From: Knufia peltigerae
Lineage: Eukaryota; Ascomycota; Eurotiomycetes; Chaetothyriales; Trichomeriaceae
NCBI GenBank assembly: GCA_030247855.1
Contig: JAPDRN010000066.1
Location: forward strand, 124,001-188,000
Direction: 5' to 3'
Length of the DNA stretch: 64,000 nt
Both the position numbers and the translations under genes were made by a program. The notes below the pieces were generated by a model, which saw nothing but the letters and a program-made list of their open reading frames with translations, searched no databases and was not told the DNA's origin. Below are positions 22,353 through 32,848 of the stretch, piece by piece. Position 1 is the stretch's first letter; each line of letters opens with the position of its first letter.

Positions 22353-24263
22353 ATGTCACTCACAGAGAGAGAGAAATCCCAAGGTCCAAGGGAGATCCAC
22401 CCTATCGACTCTAACGACGGCAGAATTGGACACAGCGAAGCAATCAATTCGTTAAACTATAAGCAAACCAAACGTCACTTGCTCCCCCGACACATTCAAT
22501 TGATTGCTATCTCTGGTGCCATTGGTACAGGACTCTTCGTAAGTGAAACAATTACGCCTGGTAGACGAGATATTCATTATCATAGATTGGCACCGGTTCT
22601 ACACTGCACCAGGCTGGTCCAGCTGCTCTCTTCCTCGGATATGCTATTTATGGTGGCCTTATTTACATCGCCTTCAACTCGATGGGCGAGATGGTGTCGT
22701 ACCTACCGATCGATGGATCCTATGTCGAATTTGCAAGCCGGTTCGTCGACAACAGCTTTGGCTTTGCACTCGGATGGCTTGTTTTCTATAACTACGCCGT
22801 TACCGTTGCCGCCGAAGCCACTGCTGTGGCTGGAATGATCAATTACTGGAACACAGACATAAACAATGCTGTTTGGTGCACACTATTCCTGGTCTCGATC
22901 GTTGTCTTCGTAGGACTCCTGGCCCCATACGTACGGTCACTTAATGCTGATGTATCTAGAATGTGTGGGGGGTGAGGTGGTTTGGTGAAGGGGAGTTTTA
23001 CTTCTCCCTTTTCAAAGTATTCCTCATTGTGGGCCTTCTGATATTTACTTGTGAGTGGATCACCACATTGCTGCTAGCTGGTACAGTTACTGAGAGTGAT
23101 TCAGTCATTACGATGGTGGGTGGTAATCCTCAGCATGACGCCTTCGGTTTTCGCAGTTGGAATCACCCTGGGGCCTTCCATGCCTACATCGCCAGTGGAC
23201 CTTGGGGCAATTTCCTCGCCTTCTTTTCGACATTTGTCGGCGCCGCCTACGCATACGGGGGCCCTGACTACATTGCTATGACCGCGGGTGAGGCCAAGTA
23301 TCCTCGTCGCATATATCCCAATGTTTTCAGACGCGTCATCTACCGCCTGCTTGTCTTCTACATCGGGGGTGTCCTTGCTGTTGGTATTTTGGTGCGTCCG
23401 CTATCCACCGAGTCAGCGCTGCGCGTTGCTAACTAATGCTCAGGTTCCGTATGACGATCCCGACCTTGGGACCTCCAAAAAGGGAGCTGGATCGTCTCCG
23501 TTCGTCTTGGCCATGGTACGCATGAGCATTCCGGCTCTGCCGTCTATCGTCAATGCGGCGATTTTGACATCAGCTTGGTCTTGTGGCCTCGCGAACTCCT
23601 TTACGGCTTCACGTGTCCTCTACTCTCTGGCTTTGCGTGGCACTGCCCCAGCAATCTTCCGAAGAACTTTCCGTGGAGTACCAATCGTAGCTCTTGGAGT
23701 AGTAGTCGCATTTGGTTGCTTGTCTTACATGTCGGTGTCCAACAGTGCAGCAACTGCTTTTGGCTACATTGTCAACATCACGGGAGCCACTTGGATCTTG
23801 AATATGGGTCTTCAGCAAATAATCTACATTGGTTTCCGGCGCGGGATCGCTTATCGGGGCATCGACCGTTCGACGCTGCCATTTGCTGTGAAGAGACAGC
23901 TGCCGCTTGCTTGGTTCGCGCTGTGCTGCTATCTCTTCCTCTTCTTCGTAAGTTGTCCCCATAACACAAAGACTACGGATCAGACTCATCTTGACGTAGA
24001 CTAACGGATGGGTTGTCTTTACCCGCGGTAATTGGGCGGTGGATGACTTCCTCTTTGCTTACCTCAGTGCACCAATTTTTGTGGCGCTGTATTTAGGACA
24101 CAAGATCTGGACTGTCAGTCATGGCAGTACGTGGAAGCTCCATCGACCCCGAGATATTGATCTCGATACTGGACGCGATGAGGTCGAGCAAGACGAGGGA
24201 ACCTATCCTCCTCTGCCAACGACAAAGGTCGCCAAATTCCTGCATTGGCTATGGGGTGCCTGA
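22353..24263 (+). CDS. YAT-family amino acid permease
   Basis: Six exons, 22353-22538, 22586-22909, 22960-23050, 23105-23391, 23444-23947 and 24000-24263, give 551 aa with all frames matched. Family blocks appear in order: LLPRHIQLIAISGAIGTGLF then IGTGSTLHQAGPAALFLGY, SMGEMVSYLPIDGSYVEFA, VRWFGEGEFYFSLFKVF, TMVGGNPQHDAFGFRSWNHP, GEAKYPRRIYPNVFRRVIYR and FTASRVLYSLALRGTAP. This is a Gap1/Dip5-like plasma-membrane amino acid/proton symporter of about 12 helices. The second intron uses a GTAGGA donor at 22910 (50 nt); a donor at 22931 would leave an impossible 29-nt intron. It has no visible lesion, unlike the permease pseudogene 7 kb upstream. Specificity cannot be read. Confidence 0.88.
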
Positions 24264-24789
24264 GACTGAGTTTCTCTTCGCAACGCTTCATCGCAAGATT
24301 TTGCGCTGCGTTTTAGTAAGTTTATCGAGTTTCCATAGTACGCGCAACCCATGTAGCTTCTGGAGCTTTCCTTGCCATATGCGGTTTAGCATGGACGCTT
24401 CAGCGATGTTTCTTTTTCCATATGATGACCGTGTGATTCAAAGATTTGCCAAATGTTCTGCTGAACATTTATGAAGAATGATAATATGGAAGTGAATGAG
24501 TACTATTGCATTTCTTGCATATTTGCTGGATAGTCATATTGAGACCGCTTCCCTCAACCCGCTTCCGAAATGACACAGGACTCCTCGGGTAGCACAGAAT
24601 CGTGTCGTGCTATACGCGGTGTTGACGATACATTTGCGTATAGCCAGGCAATCTTTTCTCGCGATACTCCTTCTCGATGCTTGGAGGCATAGACCTGAAA
24701 ATATGCAGTCATTACACGTGGAACATGTGCAGTTTCCAGAGTTGATGTCGAATAGAAGGATACGACAAGGCAAGAGGCCCCTTTCCGCT
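24264..24789. other. Convergent intergenic region
   Basis: About 525 bp between the ends of the permease and epimerase genes; only motif-free short frames are visible. Confidence 0.55.
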
Positions 24790-26015
24790 CTATTGTTGTC
24801 CTTGCAGTCGTTTTGCTTCAGATGCTACCGCTTCTGCTATCGAATCTACCAACCCTGGGGCTTGAGGCTCCCAGCCCAAAGTATGCTGTGCTCGACCAGA
24901 CCTAAACACCGCATTGGTACCCCATAATACACCTCCGTGTGACGTTACTTTGTTCGCCTCATCAACATCGATCGTAAGTTCTATCTCGGAGCTTTTGAGT
25001 AAGCCTTGTTCTTGGGCAGCGGAAGCAACGCATCGGTTCAATTCGCCGAACTCCTGTCACGGGTTAACGGTTTTCTCACGAGAAAATTGAAACGTACCAT
25101 TGCTCCAGACCCAGGAAGATATATTCCTTCTCCATTCCAAAGCCCCGGCTGACTTTTGACTGCGGCTTGCGCCAAACGCAAAAATAGGTCACCAAGGTCT
25201 CTGATGTGGATGTGACTCCATTGATTGAGACCTCTCAACAAGCGAAACCCTTGTCCGTACTTCAACGTTGCCCGTGCGATCTCTGGCACCTGAATGCTCC
25301 TTTGATTCACAGGTCCAGCTCCCTGTCCATAGATCAAAGGAGCAACAATCAAGGCTGTCCGTGCGACTGACGGATCTTGGGCCATTATGAGGTTATCCAC
25401 TAGTCGTGATGGGCTGTTTCGAATGAGGCTGAGAACCTTTTGAGAATCCTCCACGTCGTCATATACTTCCACCGGTGATTCTCCATATCGGCCCTCCATG
25501 ACTTCAGGGATAGTAAAGAGGGAAGCTCCTGAAATCTGGATCCAGTATGCTGCTTCTTTTTGAGCCAAAATCCACAGTTCTGATACCCAAACTTACATGG
25601 TGAGTCAGAGCCTTTGTCTCCGATCGCTCTGGCAATGGCTTGACTGCTTTTGAGGTGGTTTGTACTTGCAAGGTCTGGTGAGACACCGTCAATGGAAGCA
25701 ATATAACTTGTGGCGTAAGCAAACGTACGGAAAATGATGTCTGCCCGGCGCGTTTCTTCCTCGACCAGCCCGGAATCGTCCAAATCACCAAGGACTATCT
25801 GAACATGGTCTGGAAACATATCTAGGACCCTTCTTGCCTTTTTGATGTCTCTTATCAGGCACGCGATCACCGTGCATGATGCCGGAAACGACGAGGCAAT
25901 CGATTGTAACGCCTGGCCACCGACATAGCCGGTGGCACCGGTGCTTGACTCGGTCAGGCTTACAAACCCTTTGCTTGACTGTCTCGATTGGCACGTACAG
26001 AAATATTCTCACCAT
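24790..26015 (-). CDS. NAD(P)-binding epimerase/dehydratase-like protein
   Basis: Five minus-strand exons: 25999-26015 (17 nt), 25729-25943, 25597-25674, 25098-25549 and 24790-25053, giving 341 aa. The tiny first exon supplies MVRIFL and the second completes TGATGYVGGQALQ, the nucleotide-binding motif. The next junctions produce ADIIFHLASTNH, SPSYWIQISGASLF and LPGSGAMEFGEL. This is an atypical extended SDR of the fungal NAD-dependent epimerase or NmrA-like group. The WIQISGAS segment stands where YxxxK epimerases have their catalytic region, so classical sugar epimerase activity is doubtful. It is divergent from regulator 2. Family clear, reaction unknown. Confidence 0.85.
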
Positions 26016-26436
26016 TGATTTGCTTATGTTTCAAAGAAGTCAGAAATGACTATTAAAGTATGCGCGTGGAAAGATAACGTTTGTCTTCTGCGACATTGAT
26101 GTACTTGCTCCGTTTCATTTATCACCTCAGGATAGTTTCTCGACATTGGAGATTGACGTAACTTCGCGATTCGGCCAATTAACAACTGCGCACCAAAAAG
26201 GCAAGTGATCCCGGCGATGTCCGTCCACGTTCGGCTGACCTCCGCGGTGACAACTTTGTCTTCCTACAATCATTCGAAAACAGAAGTCAGCATGGATTGA
26301 TCTCAAAGTCAGTGCGAGAACATTATCGGACAAGACGCTCTCACATGGGGAGAAGCTGATTTTCGTGCTTGTTATTCGCAATTGATTAATTAGCGCCCAC
26401 AATAGAGAATCCCATCTTCAAGTCTGAGGTGACGAC
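26016..26436. promoter_or_regulatory. Divergent promoter, epimerase-like / Zn2Cys6 regulator 2
   Basis: A 421-bp shared upstream region with an AGATAA site at 26072-26077. No other motif can be supported. Confidence 0.3.
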
Positions 26437-28779
26437 ATGAAAACTGGCAGCAACAAGAATCCCAGTCGAAGCCACACTTTTGGAGGTTGCAAAACATGCC
26501 GATCACGTCACGTGAAGTGTGACAAGGTTCGACCTGCATGTCTTACTTGCAGGGCTGTGGGCATTGTTTGCGAAGGCTTCAGCCAAGAGTTGAGATGGGT
26601 TGAGAACCGGAGCAGTCATGGTGGCAATGGGGCCAAGACAGACTCTACTGAGCATCCCGTGAGGCAGCATTTATATACAGGTATTCTTTACAACGTAAGA
26701 TTCAGCCAAGCCATGCTAACAAGGATCTTGTAGAAGCAAGTCGCAAGTTAATGAGCAAAGCTTTACTTGCTGATATGGCTGAAAAGCCTGTTGACGCATT
26801 TCTCTCAGATCTAGACGCAAGATACCGAGATGAACCCCCAGAAGCTGTTAATGGGGTCTCGATAGGCCCTTTTGGGGTGTTCAATCTCGTCCCACCACCT
26901 AATGGGGGCCTGCCTCTCAACGACTCACCCCTATCGGTGACTGAGCTGCAAGCCATGGAGGTCTTCCAAAGTGAGGATGCCATGCCATCTGTCGAATCTG
27001 TTGGTAGTCTGGCCGATTTGCACGGCTTTTTGGACTGGCCCGACCTCTTCGACCTTGATTTCACAAGCTATGATATACCTCAGCCTACATCTGACAACGA
27101 TTTTCAAGACACTTTCCCTGGCTACGTTCCTACGGTATCGCACGTCGCCCAAACTGATAATGTTGAGGCCGAAGGTGACTACGGCCATAATAGTATTATG
27201 ACCGACTCGTTGAATTTCATGCAGAACAATGGAAGAGTGAGCCACGCCGGGATTGATCCCGCAAAGGCGGAACTGGCTCTCGCTCACTTCAAGAATCACT
27301 TTATCTTTCATTTGCGTATCATGCCCATCGAGAAGAGATCGCCGTGGGAAGTCAACAACTTGAATTCTGCCATCATGACCTTGGCTAGAATCACATATAT
27401 GACTTCACAGCCGGTGTCCCATGGCGCCCTAGCCAACTTGCAGGCTGTATTGGCTCTTTCGGCACACCATCTAGGCACTCAGAACGTGAGTCATGGTACA
27501 GTATCTGCAGAAGACTGGCAAAGCTTCTCGGCCAGGATGAGTGAGCGGGCGATGGAAAACTTGCAGTCATCTTTACGGAACGAAACCAGAGGCCCCAATG
27601 CCGCCAAATATAAAGACCAACTCATGGCAATCCTCGCCATGCTGACCTATGCCGTAAGCCTCCAGTCCAGACTGAAACTATGTTACTAAATCCTGATAGA
27701 CCCTGCACGACAGGCAACAAGAGGCTCGTGCATATATGATCGACGCTGAGCGGCTCCTTAGAATTCGTGGATTGGCCAAACGAACCATTTCACGCAAGGC
27801 GAGGGAGTTGCACCATGTCTACACGTGGATCAGGATAATGGAAGAGAGCACTTTCGTCCTTCATAACTACGAAATAACAGGGACGAAAGTGGCTGCTGGA
27901 TCTACGAAGCAGCCAGCCAGAGAATTTCGGAACGATGGAACCCTAGGTACCCGACCGCTCGGCATGTATAATACTGGGCCAAATCCGCGCTTGGATGACT
28001 TTCTCCGGCTCAACACACCACCCTCAGACAGCGAGACTGATGCTATAGCCACCAAGGATGTTGAAACTGGACAGCACGATATCCACCTTGAGGACAGTCG
28101 GGAATTTCCCCCAAGCATGTATACCGAGCTGTACGGAATTTCTGAGACTTGGCTTAGTCTTGTGTCTCAAACCACTCGATTAGCAAACGTCATTGATAGG
28201 CTAGGGGTGGACAACGAACGAGACAATCTCCAAGCTATGGAGCTCCTTGAGAGGCGAAAACAGCGACTGGAGAATATGGTATGCTCGTATACGGCAATAG
28301 ACCGTTATGATGCTACCGGCCAAGCACAGTCTGAAATATCGAGGCCAAGCACGGAAATCGCGCGCGATTCCATAGTACGGGCGCTAAATTCTGCTTTGGT
28401 GATATTCTTTTATCGAAGGATCAGGAGGCTCAACCCTTGGATTTTGCAAGAGCATGTGAGAAACGTTGTTCAGGCTTTGAAAGACTATGATACATCGTGT
28501 CGTGATGCTAATATTTGGGGAACCGGGTCTCCATGGCCTGCTTTCATGGCAGGGTGCGAAGCGTTGCACCCTTCACACAGAGAGTACTTGAGCAATTGGT
28601 TTGATAAGGCTTTTGATATAACAGGCTTTGAGAGGTTGAAAGCAGCGAAAGCGTGCATGGAGGACATATGGAGACGTCGCTGTCAACCGACACCGGGGGT
28701 GGCCCGGAAAGACCGTCATCAACTCTGGACATGGGAACACGCTTCGAGAGAACAGAACATGCATTTTCTGCTGTCATAA
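26437..28779 (+). CDS. Zn2Cys6 transcription factor 2
   Basis: Three exons, 26437-26680, 26734-27653 and 27700-28779, give 747 aa. The start ATG is 17 codons before the zinc cluster. The cluster reads CKTCRSRHVKC...CLTCRAVGIVC with C-x2-C-x6-C-x6-C-x2-C-x6-C spacing. The introns are 53 and 46 nt and join HLYT to EASRKLMSKALL and LTYA to TLHDRQQEARAYM in frame. The long C-terminal part carries fungal regulatory domain features (AHHLGTQN, LDDFLRLNTPPSDSETDAI, ELYGISETWLSLVSQTTRL). It is divergent from the epimerase-like gene and tail to tail with the aldolase gene, 61 bp apart. It may control the aldolase and hydroxyacid oxidase side of the block; this is inferred from position. Confidence 0.88.
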
Positions 28780-28840
28780 GCCCTGTCTAACATGGCTAAT
28801 AAATATCTACAACCTGGTTGAATTTTTGAAACCTTCTTCA

Positions 28841-29746
28841 TTAGTCAACAACCTTCAACCCAGCATTCCGCAGAATGTTTGCCAACTCTGTCCGCGGCCC
28901 ATCAGTCAGTAACTTGAAGGGCTTCCTGGGCCCACCGGTGGGGTGACCAAGTAGTTCCATGCCCGTCTTCACAGCAGATGGATAGTTGTGCTCCTCTAAG
29001 AACTTGCAAATCGGGTAGATTTTCGACCACAATTCTCGGCCAAGGTTCAGATCGCCCTTGACAGCCAAAGCATCCCACAATTGGGCGGAAAGCTCAGGAA
29101 TGATATTTGACGCTCCCCAAACAGAGCCTTTGCAGCCAGCCACCAAGCCATAGAATGTGAGTGTATCCCACCCATTGAACGCGGTGATTTGGTTGCCATG
29201 AGCAAAAACCAATTCGGTGAATGCAGGAGCGTTGCCAGATGTATCTTTCAGATATTTCACGCCGAATTTGGAGAGACCTGCAATCTGTGGCGGGGTAAGG
29301 GTTAATCCAGATGCAGAAGGAATGTTATAGTAGATAATATCCAGATGGGAGGCGGCATAGATTTCGGACATAAGCTCCCCAAGTTGTTCATAGTTGACGG
29401 GATCGTAAAAGGGTGGAACGACCATTAAAGCTGCGGCTCCGGCTTTTGCAGCATGCCGTGCCAGCTCGATACAATCCTTGGTCGAGGTGGCGCCAACACC
29501 AGCGACCACAGGTACTTTGCCATGGGCGTATTCGATACACAGCTCTAGGTTTTGCTTTCTTTCCTCCAGAGTCATGGCTGTGAACTCTCCTGTAGTGCCG
29601 CCAGGTACAAGGCCATGGCAGCCAGCGTTCAGAATATGGTCAATATGCGCTTTGAGACGTTGCTGGTCAATGGCCGTGCCGTCATCCGTGAACGGTGTGA
29701 TCAATGCCACTAGAACGCCGGTCAAGGCCTGATTTGTAGTAGCCAT
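28841..29746 (-). CDS. DapA/NAL-superfamily aldolase or dehydratase
   Basis: Single exon, 301 aa, a normal length for the family. GGTTGEF (residues 49-55), YYNIPSASG (139-147, with the catalytic Tyr) and YLKDTSG (165-171, Schiff-base Lys167) identify a class I pyruvate-type aldolase of the dihydrodipicolinate synthase superfamily. Fungi do not make lysine through dihydrodipicolinate, so a catabolic 2-keto-3-deoxy acid, 4-hydroxy-2-oxoglutarate or similar aldolase is likelier. Its promoter is shared with the FMN 2-hydroxyacid oxidase gene, suggesting linked steps that yield or consume a 2-oxo acid. Exact substrate unknown. Confidence 0.9.
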   Translation of the reverse strand: MATTNQALTGVLVALITPFTDDGTAIDQQRLKAHIDHILNAGCHGLVPGGTTGEFTAMTLEERKQNLELCIEYAHGKVPVVAGVGATSTKDCIELARHAAKAGAAALMVVPPFYDPVNYEQLGELMSEIYAASHLDIIYYNIPSASGLTLTPPQIAGLSKFGVKYLKDTSGNAPAFTELVFAHGNQITAFNGWDTLTFYGLVAGCKGSVWGASNIIPELSAQLWDALAVKGDLNLGRELWSKIYPICKFLEEHNYPSAVKTGMELLGHPTGGPRKPFKLLTDGPRTELANILRNAGLKVVD

Positions 29747-30275
29747 TATGATGAATTCTTGGGCAAAGAGTTGTTACTAGGATTAAGGAATTGTTCTAAA
29801 CAACGTGTGAATGTGATATAGTCAGAAATTGATATCTTGAAATACACACTATATGCAACGGTCCTTCAATGCCACCGCGTGCTTTTAAAATGACCCAGTT
29901 GTAGGAATCCCTTTCTCAGCAGAGCAAACGATCAAAGATCAAGGGGGAAATGGTTACCGGAGGATCTCAGCTCTAGCAAACCACAAATAGGTACGTATTA
30001 CTACAATCACTAATCCTTGACCCCACCTCCCCTTTCCACTTTGATAACTCGGCCCCCATTCTGGAAGGTCTTTCCGGTTACTTTCTCTTCTCGATTTTTG
30101 GACCGGAGATCTCTGCAAGGGCCTCAATCAGTCTATGCCTGGGTTTAGGCGTTGTCTCTTATCACCCTTTGTAATTGTAGCGAGCTAGTTATCAACGAAT
30201 GACTTAATTCTCGTCATCTTCACTCAGTCTTCGCGCTCTCTTATTCCGCCTCACAATTTAATAGAGTACACCACG
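29747..30275. promoter_or_regulatory. Divergent promoter, aldolase / FMN hydroxyacid oxidase
   Basis: A 529-bp bidirectional promoter. It has TGATAA at 30042-30047 and, on the minus strand, at 30159-30164 and 30189-30194. One hexamer is expected about 0.26 times in this length with even base use, so three is notable. A pyrimidine-rich stretch lies before the oxidase start. Confidence 0.45.
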
Positions 30276-31859
30276 ATGGCAAATCGACCTTTATCACTTG
30301 ATCGCAATGTGTTTTCCATTGCAGACCTTGAGTCACTCAGTGCAAAAAAGCTGCCGAAAATGTATCGTGGTAGGCAGAATCTGAACCACACAACATTCTC
30401 CAAGGCTGACCATTACAAGACTACTACAATGAAGGTGCTATGAACATGATTTCGTAAGTCGCGTACAAAATTCACTCACAACAGACAATCAAGTAGCACT
30501 CTGACTACCATCAGACTGCGCGACAACGTCGAAGCATACGAACGTTATCGGATTCTGCCACGAGTTTTACGCAACGTCGAGAGTGTTGATACCTCTACAA
30601 CCTTTCTAGGGCACAAGGTTAGTATTTCGTGGCAGCATGTGACGGGAAGCCCTCAGTTTCCGTGCAAAGCAATGCTATGCTAACTTTCATATGGCATAGG
30701 TAACATTCCCACTCGGCATCAGTCCATCGGCCATGCACAAATTGGCTCATCCTGATGGGGAATTGGCGACATCACGAGCAGCTGCAACTCTGAACGTGGG
30801 TATGTGTCTTTCATCTTACGCAACTACATCCCTAGAAGATGTGGCCAAGCAAGGATGTGGCAACCCTTATATGATGCAGATGTGCGTTCTGAAGGACCGG
30901 AGCAAAACTAAGCAGCTCCTGGATAGAGCTGAGGGTTGGTCGACGCGCCTCCCATTCTCCGAGCCTGTACTGACAAAGCGGAGCCGCTGGCTACGAGGCT
31001 CTATTTCTCTCAGCCGATGTGCCAGTGCTGGGACGTCGCCTCAACGAATTCCGCAATGACTTCACGCTCCCCAAAGGCCTTAGCTTTCCCAACATTCTAT
31101 CCACTGGTGATAACGAGTTTGCAAAGAGTGCTAGTTCGCAAGACTACGGTCGGTCCCAAGTTGGAGCAGATATCGCTTTCGCTAACTGACAGTCTGTCTA
31201 GATTCTAGTTTGGAGTGGGCTGAAATTATCCCTTGGCTAAGAAGGAATACGAAGATGCAGATATGGTTGAAAGGCAGTAAGTAGATAAGATGACCCTGCC
31301 CTGGCCCAAAGAATCTGCAAAGGTGACCTCTCGCTGGCAGTACTCAGTCCTCAAGATGTCGATCTAGCCATTGAGCACGGAGTGGACGGCGTGGTGATAT
31401 CTAATCACGGTGGCCGTCAGTTAGATGGAGTTCCTGCCACCATTGATTGCTTGAGAGAATGCTCTCGAGTGGGCAGGGGGCGAATACAGATCGCCGTTGA
31501 TGGGGGAATCCGATGTGGATCAGACATCTTTAAAGCTATCGCCCTCGGGGCACAACACTGTTTTATTGGGCGGATAGCAATCTGGGGGCTTGCTGTAAGT
31601 TTATTTAATATCCTCCAGATACGGTGCTAATAGTTAGGTTTGCAGTACAACGGACAGCAGGGAGTCGAACTTGGCTTGAAGCTTCTTCTGGAGGAGTTCC
31701 GAACGACAATGGCACTCACAGGGTACTATAATCATAATTTAACGTGGTGCTACATATAGTCACTAACCAATATCGATGTCCAGATGTCGAACGATCAGTG
31801 AAATCACACCAGATCACCTCACTTTTCTCGGACCCGGTGGGCGACTCCAGAAGTTGTAG
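30276..31859 (+). CDS. FMN-dependent 2-hydroxyacid oxidase/dehydrogenase
   Basis: Nine exons give 370 aa: 30276-30369, 30420-30453, 30515-30617, 30700-30934, 30984-31148, 31202-31276, 31341-31594, 31646-31722 and 31784-31859. Every junction is GT-AG and in phase. DYYNEGAMNMIS, GISPSAMHKLAHPDGE, AAGYEALFLSADVPVLGRR, SNHGGRQLDGVPATID (catalytic His and Arg), VDGGIRCGSDIFKAIALGA and GLAYNGQQGVELGL are the standard blocks of the glycolate/lactate oxidase family. The phosphate-site segment reads MMQMCVLKDR where many members have FQLYV, a possible substrate-side difference. The enzyme converts a 2-hydroxy acid to a 2-oxo acid, often in peroxisomes with H2O2 release. The tail LQKL is not a clear targeting signal. 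It is divergent from the aldolase. Substrate unknown. Confidence 0.88.
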
Positions 31860-32848
31860 ATTCGCGTTGATCAACTTATGCATCGTGAGCGTATTCCAAG
31901 TTCCATAGCGAGGAGGTCATTTGCCCCTATGCCAGCTGCAGTGTAGATTCATGCTCTAATTCCTATTCTGTTTCCTTTTCCATGGTGGAGCTTGTCCCCT
32001 CCCGGGGAATATGAATGACTACTTGGGCTAGTAGATTCATCTATCCGACCGATTTATCACCTTCGAACAAAAATTCCACCGTGTCTCAAAGATTATGTTG
32101 CTCTTGAATTATCAGTATGGCCCGAGTCGCATTTCTCATCTTGCGCTTACGCTGATCTTGACATCCTCTTCTTCGCAAGTGCGAATTATACGATCTTGTC
32201 GGGAATTATCGAAGGCAATGGAGAAGAGCCGGAAGCAAATGCTCCATAGCTCAAGTCGTTTTGTTGTGCAGCAATCATCAGAAAGATGGTCTGGAATGGT
32301 CAGCTTGGCGGAAGGAACTTGAGTTCATGGAATGTAGGTTGCGCTGAGAACGCGATGAATAGGCTTCACGCAAATTTCCGAGACTCAGCTCTGGAAAGTC
32401 TGGACGAGTCTCAGTCTAAGGCAACAAGGATTGCACATGTCCCATATAGCGTAGACCGTGATCGTGTGATCAATGATGCATTTTCCAGGAGATTTGTGGC
32501 TTCTAAAAAGAGGAAGGTAACTCCGAATATTATCGACTGGAAGATAGGGTCCATTACCAGGTAGTCAATTCATCTTCTTTCCATGGAATGAGTTGCTCAC
32601 CACAATTGTGGTTTTATCCAAATCGTTGCAACTAATCATTGCATGATTGGTAAATCATTCCGTCGGTACAGGGGCGCATCAGGTTCTTCGGATGAATCTA
32701 GGCTTCGGCAACAAATTCCCTACGTCGCAGTATCTAATCTTAGCAAATACACCTGTAGACACCCACCTAGTCGACTTCAGATCATCTACAACGTCCTTGC
32801 AGAGATATATCCCCCGAATTTGGTTAACAAAGCTCGAGGCCAGCAGTC
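31860..32848. other. Intergenic with unassigned short frames
   Basis: About 1 kb. A frame at 32286-32564 has mixed composition but no motif I recognise. The end next to 32849 should hold the aldehyde dehydrogenase promoter. Confidence 0.45.

Noticed and set aside
22931..22959. A 29-nt intron in the YAT permease that would suggest a pseudogene
   Set aside because: Using the GTAGGA donor at 22910 gives a 50-nt intron and the family sequence, so the gene is intact.
32286..32564. 92-codon plus-strand frame before the aldehyde dehydrogenase
   Set aside because: No family motif and no clear upstream exon; may be relic coding sequence.
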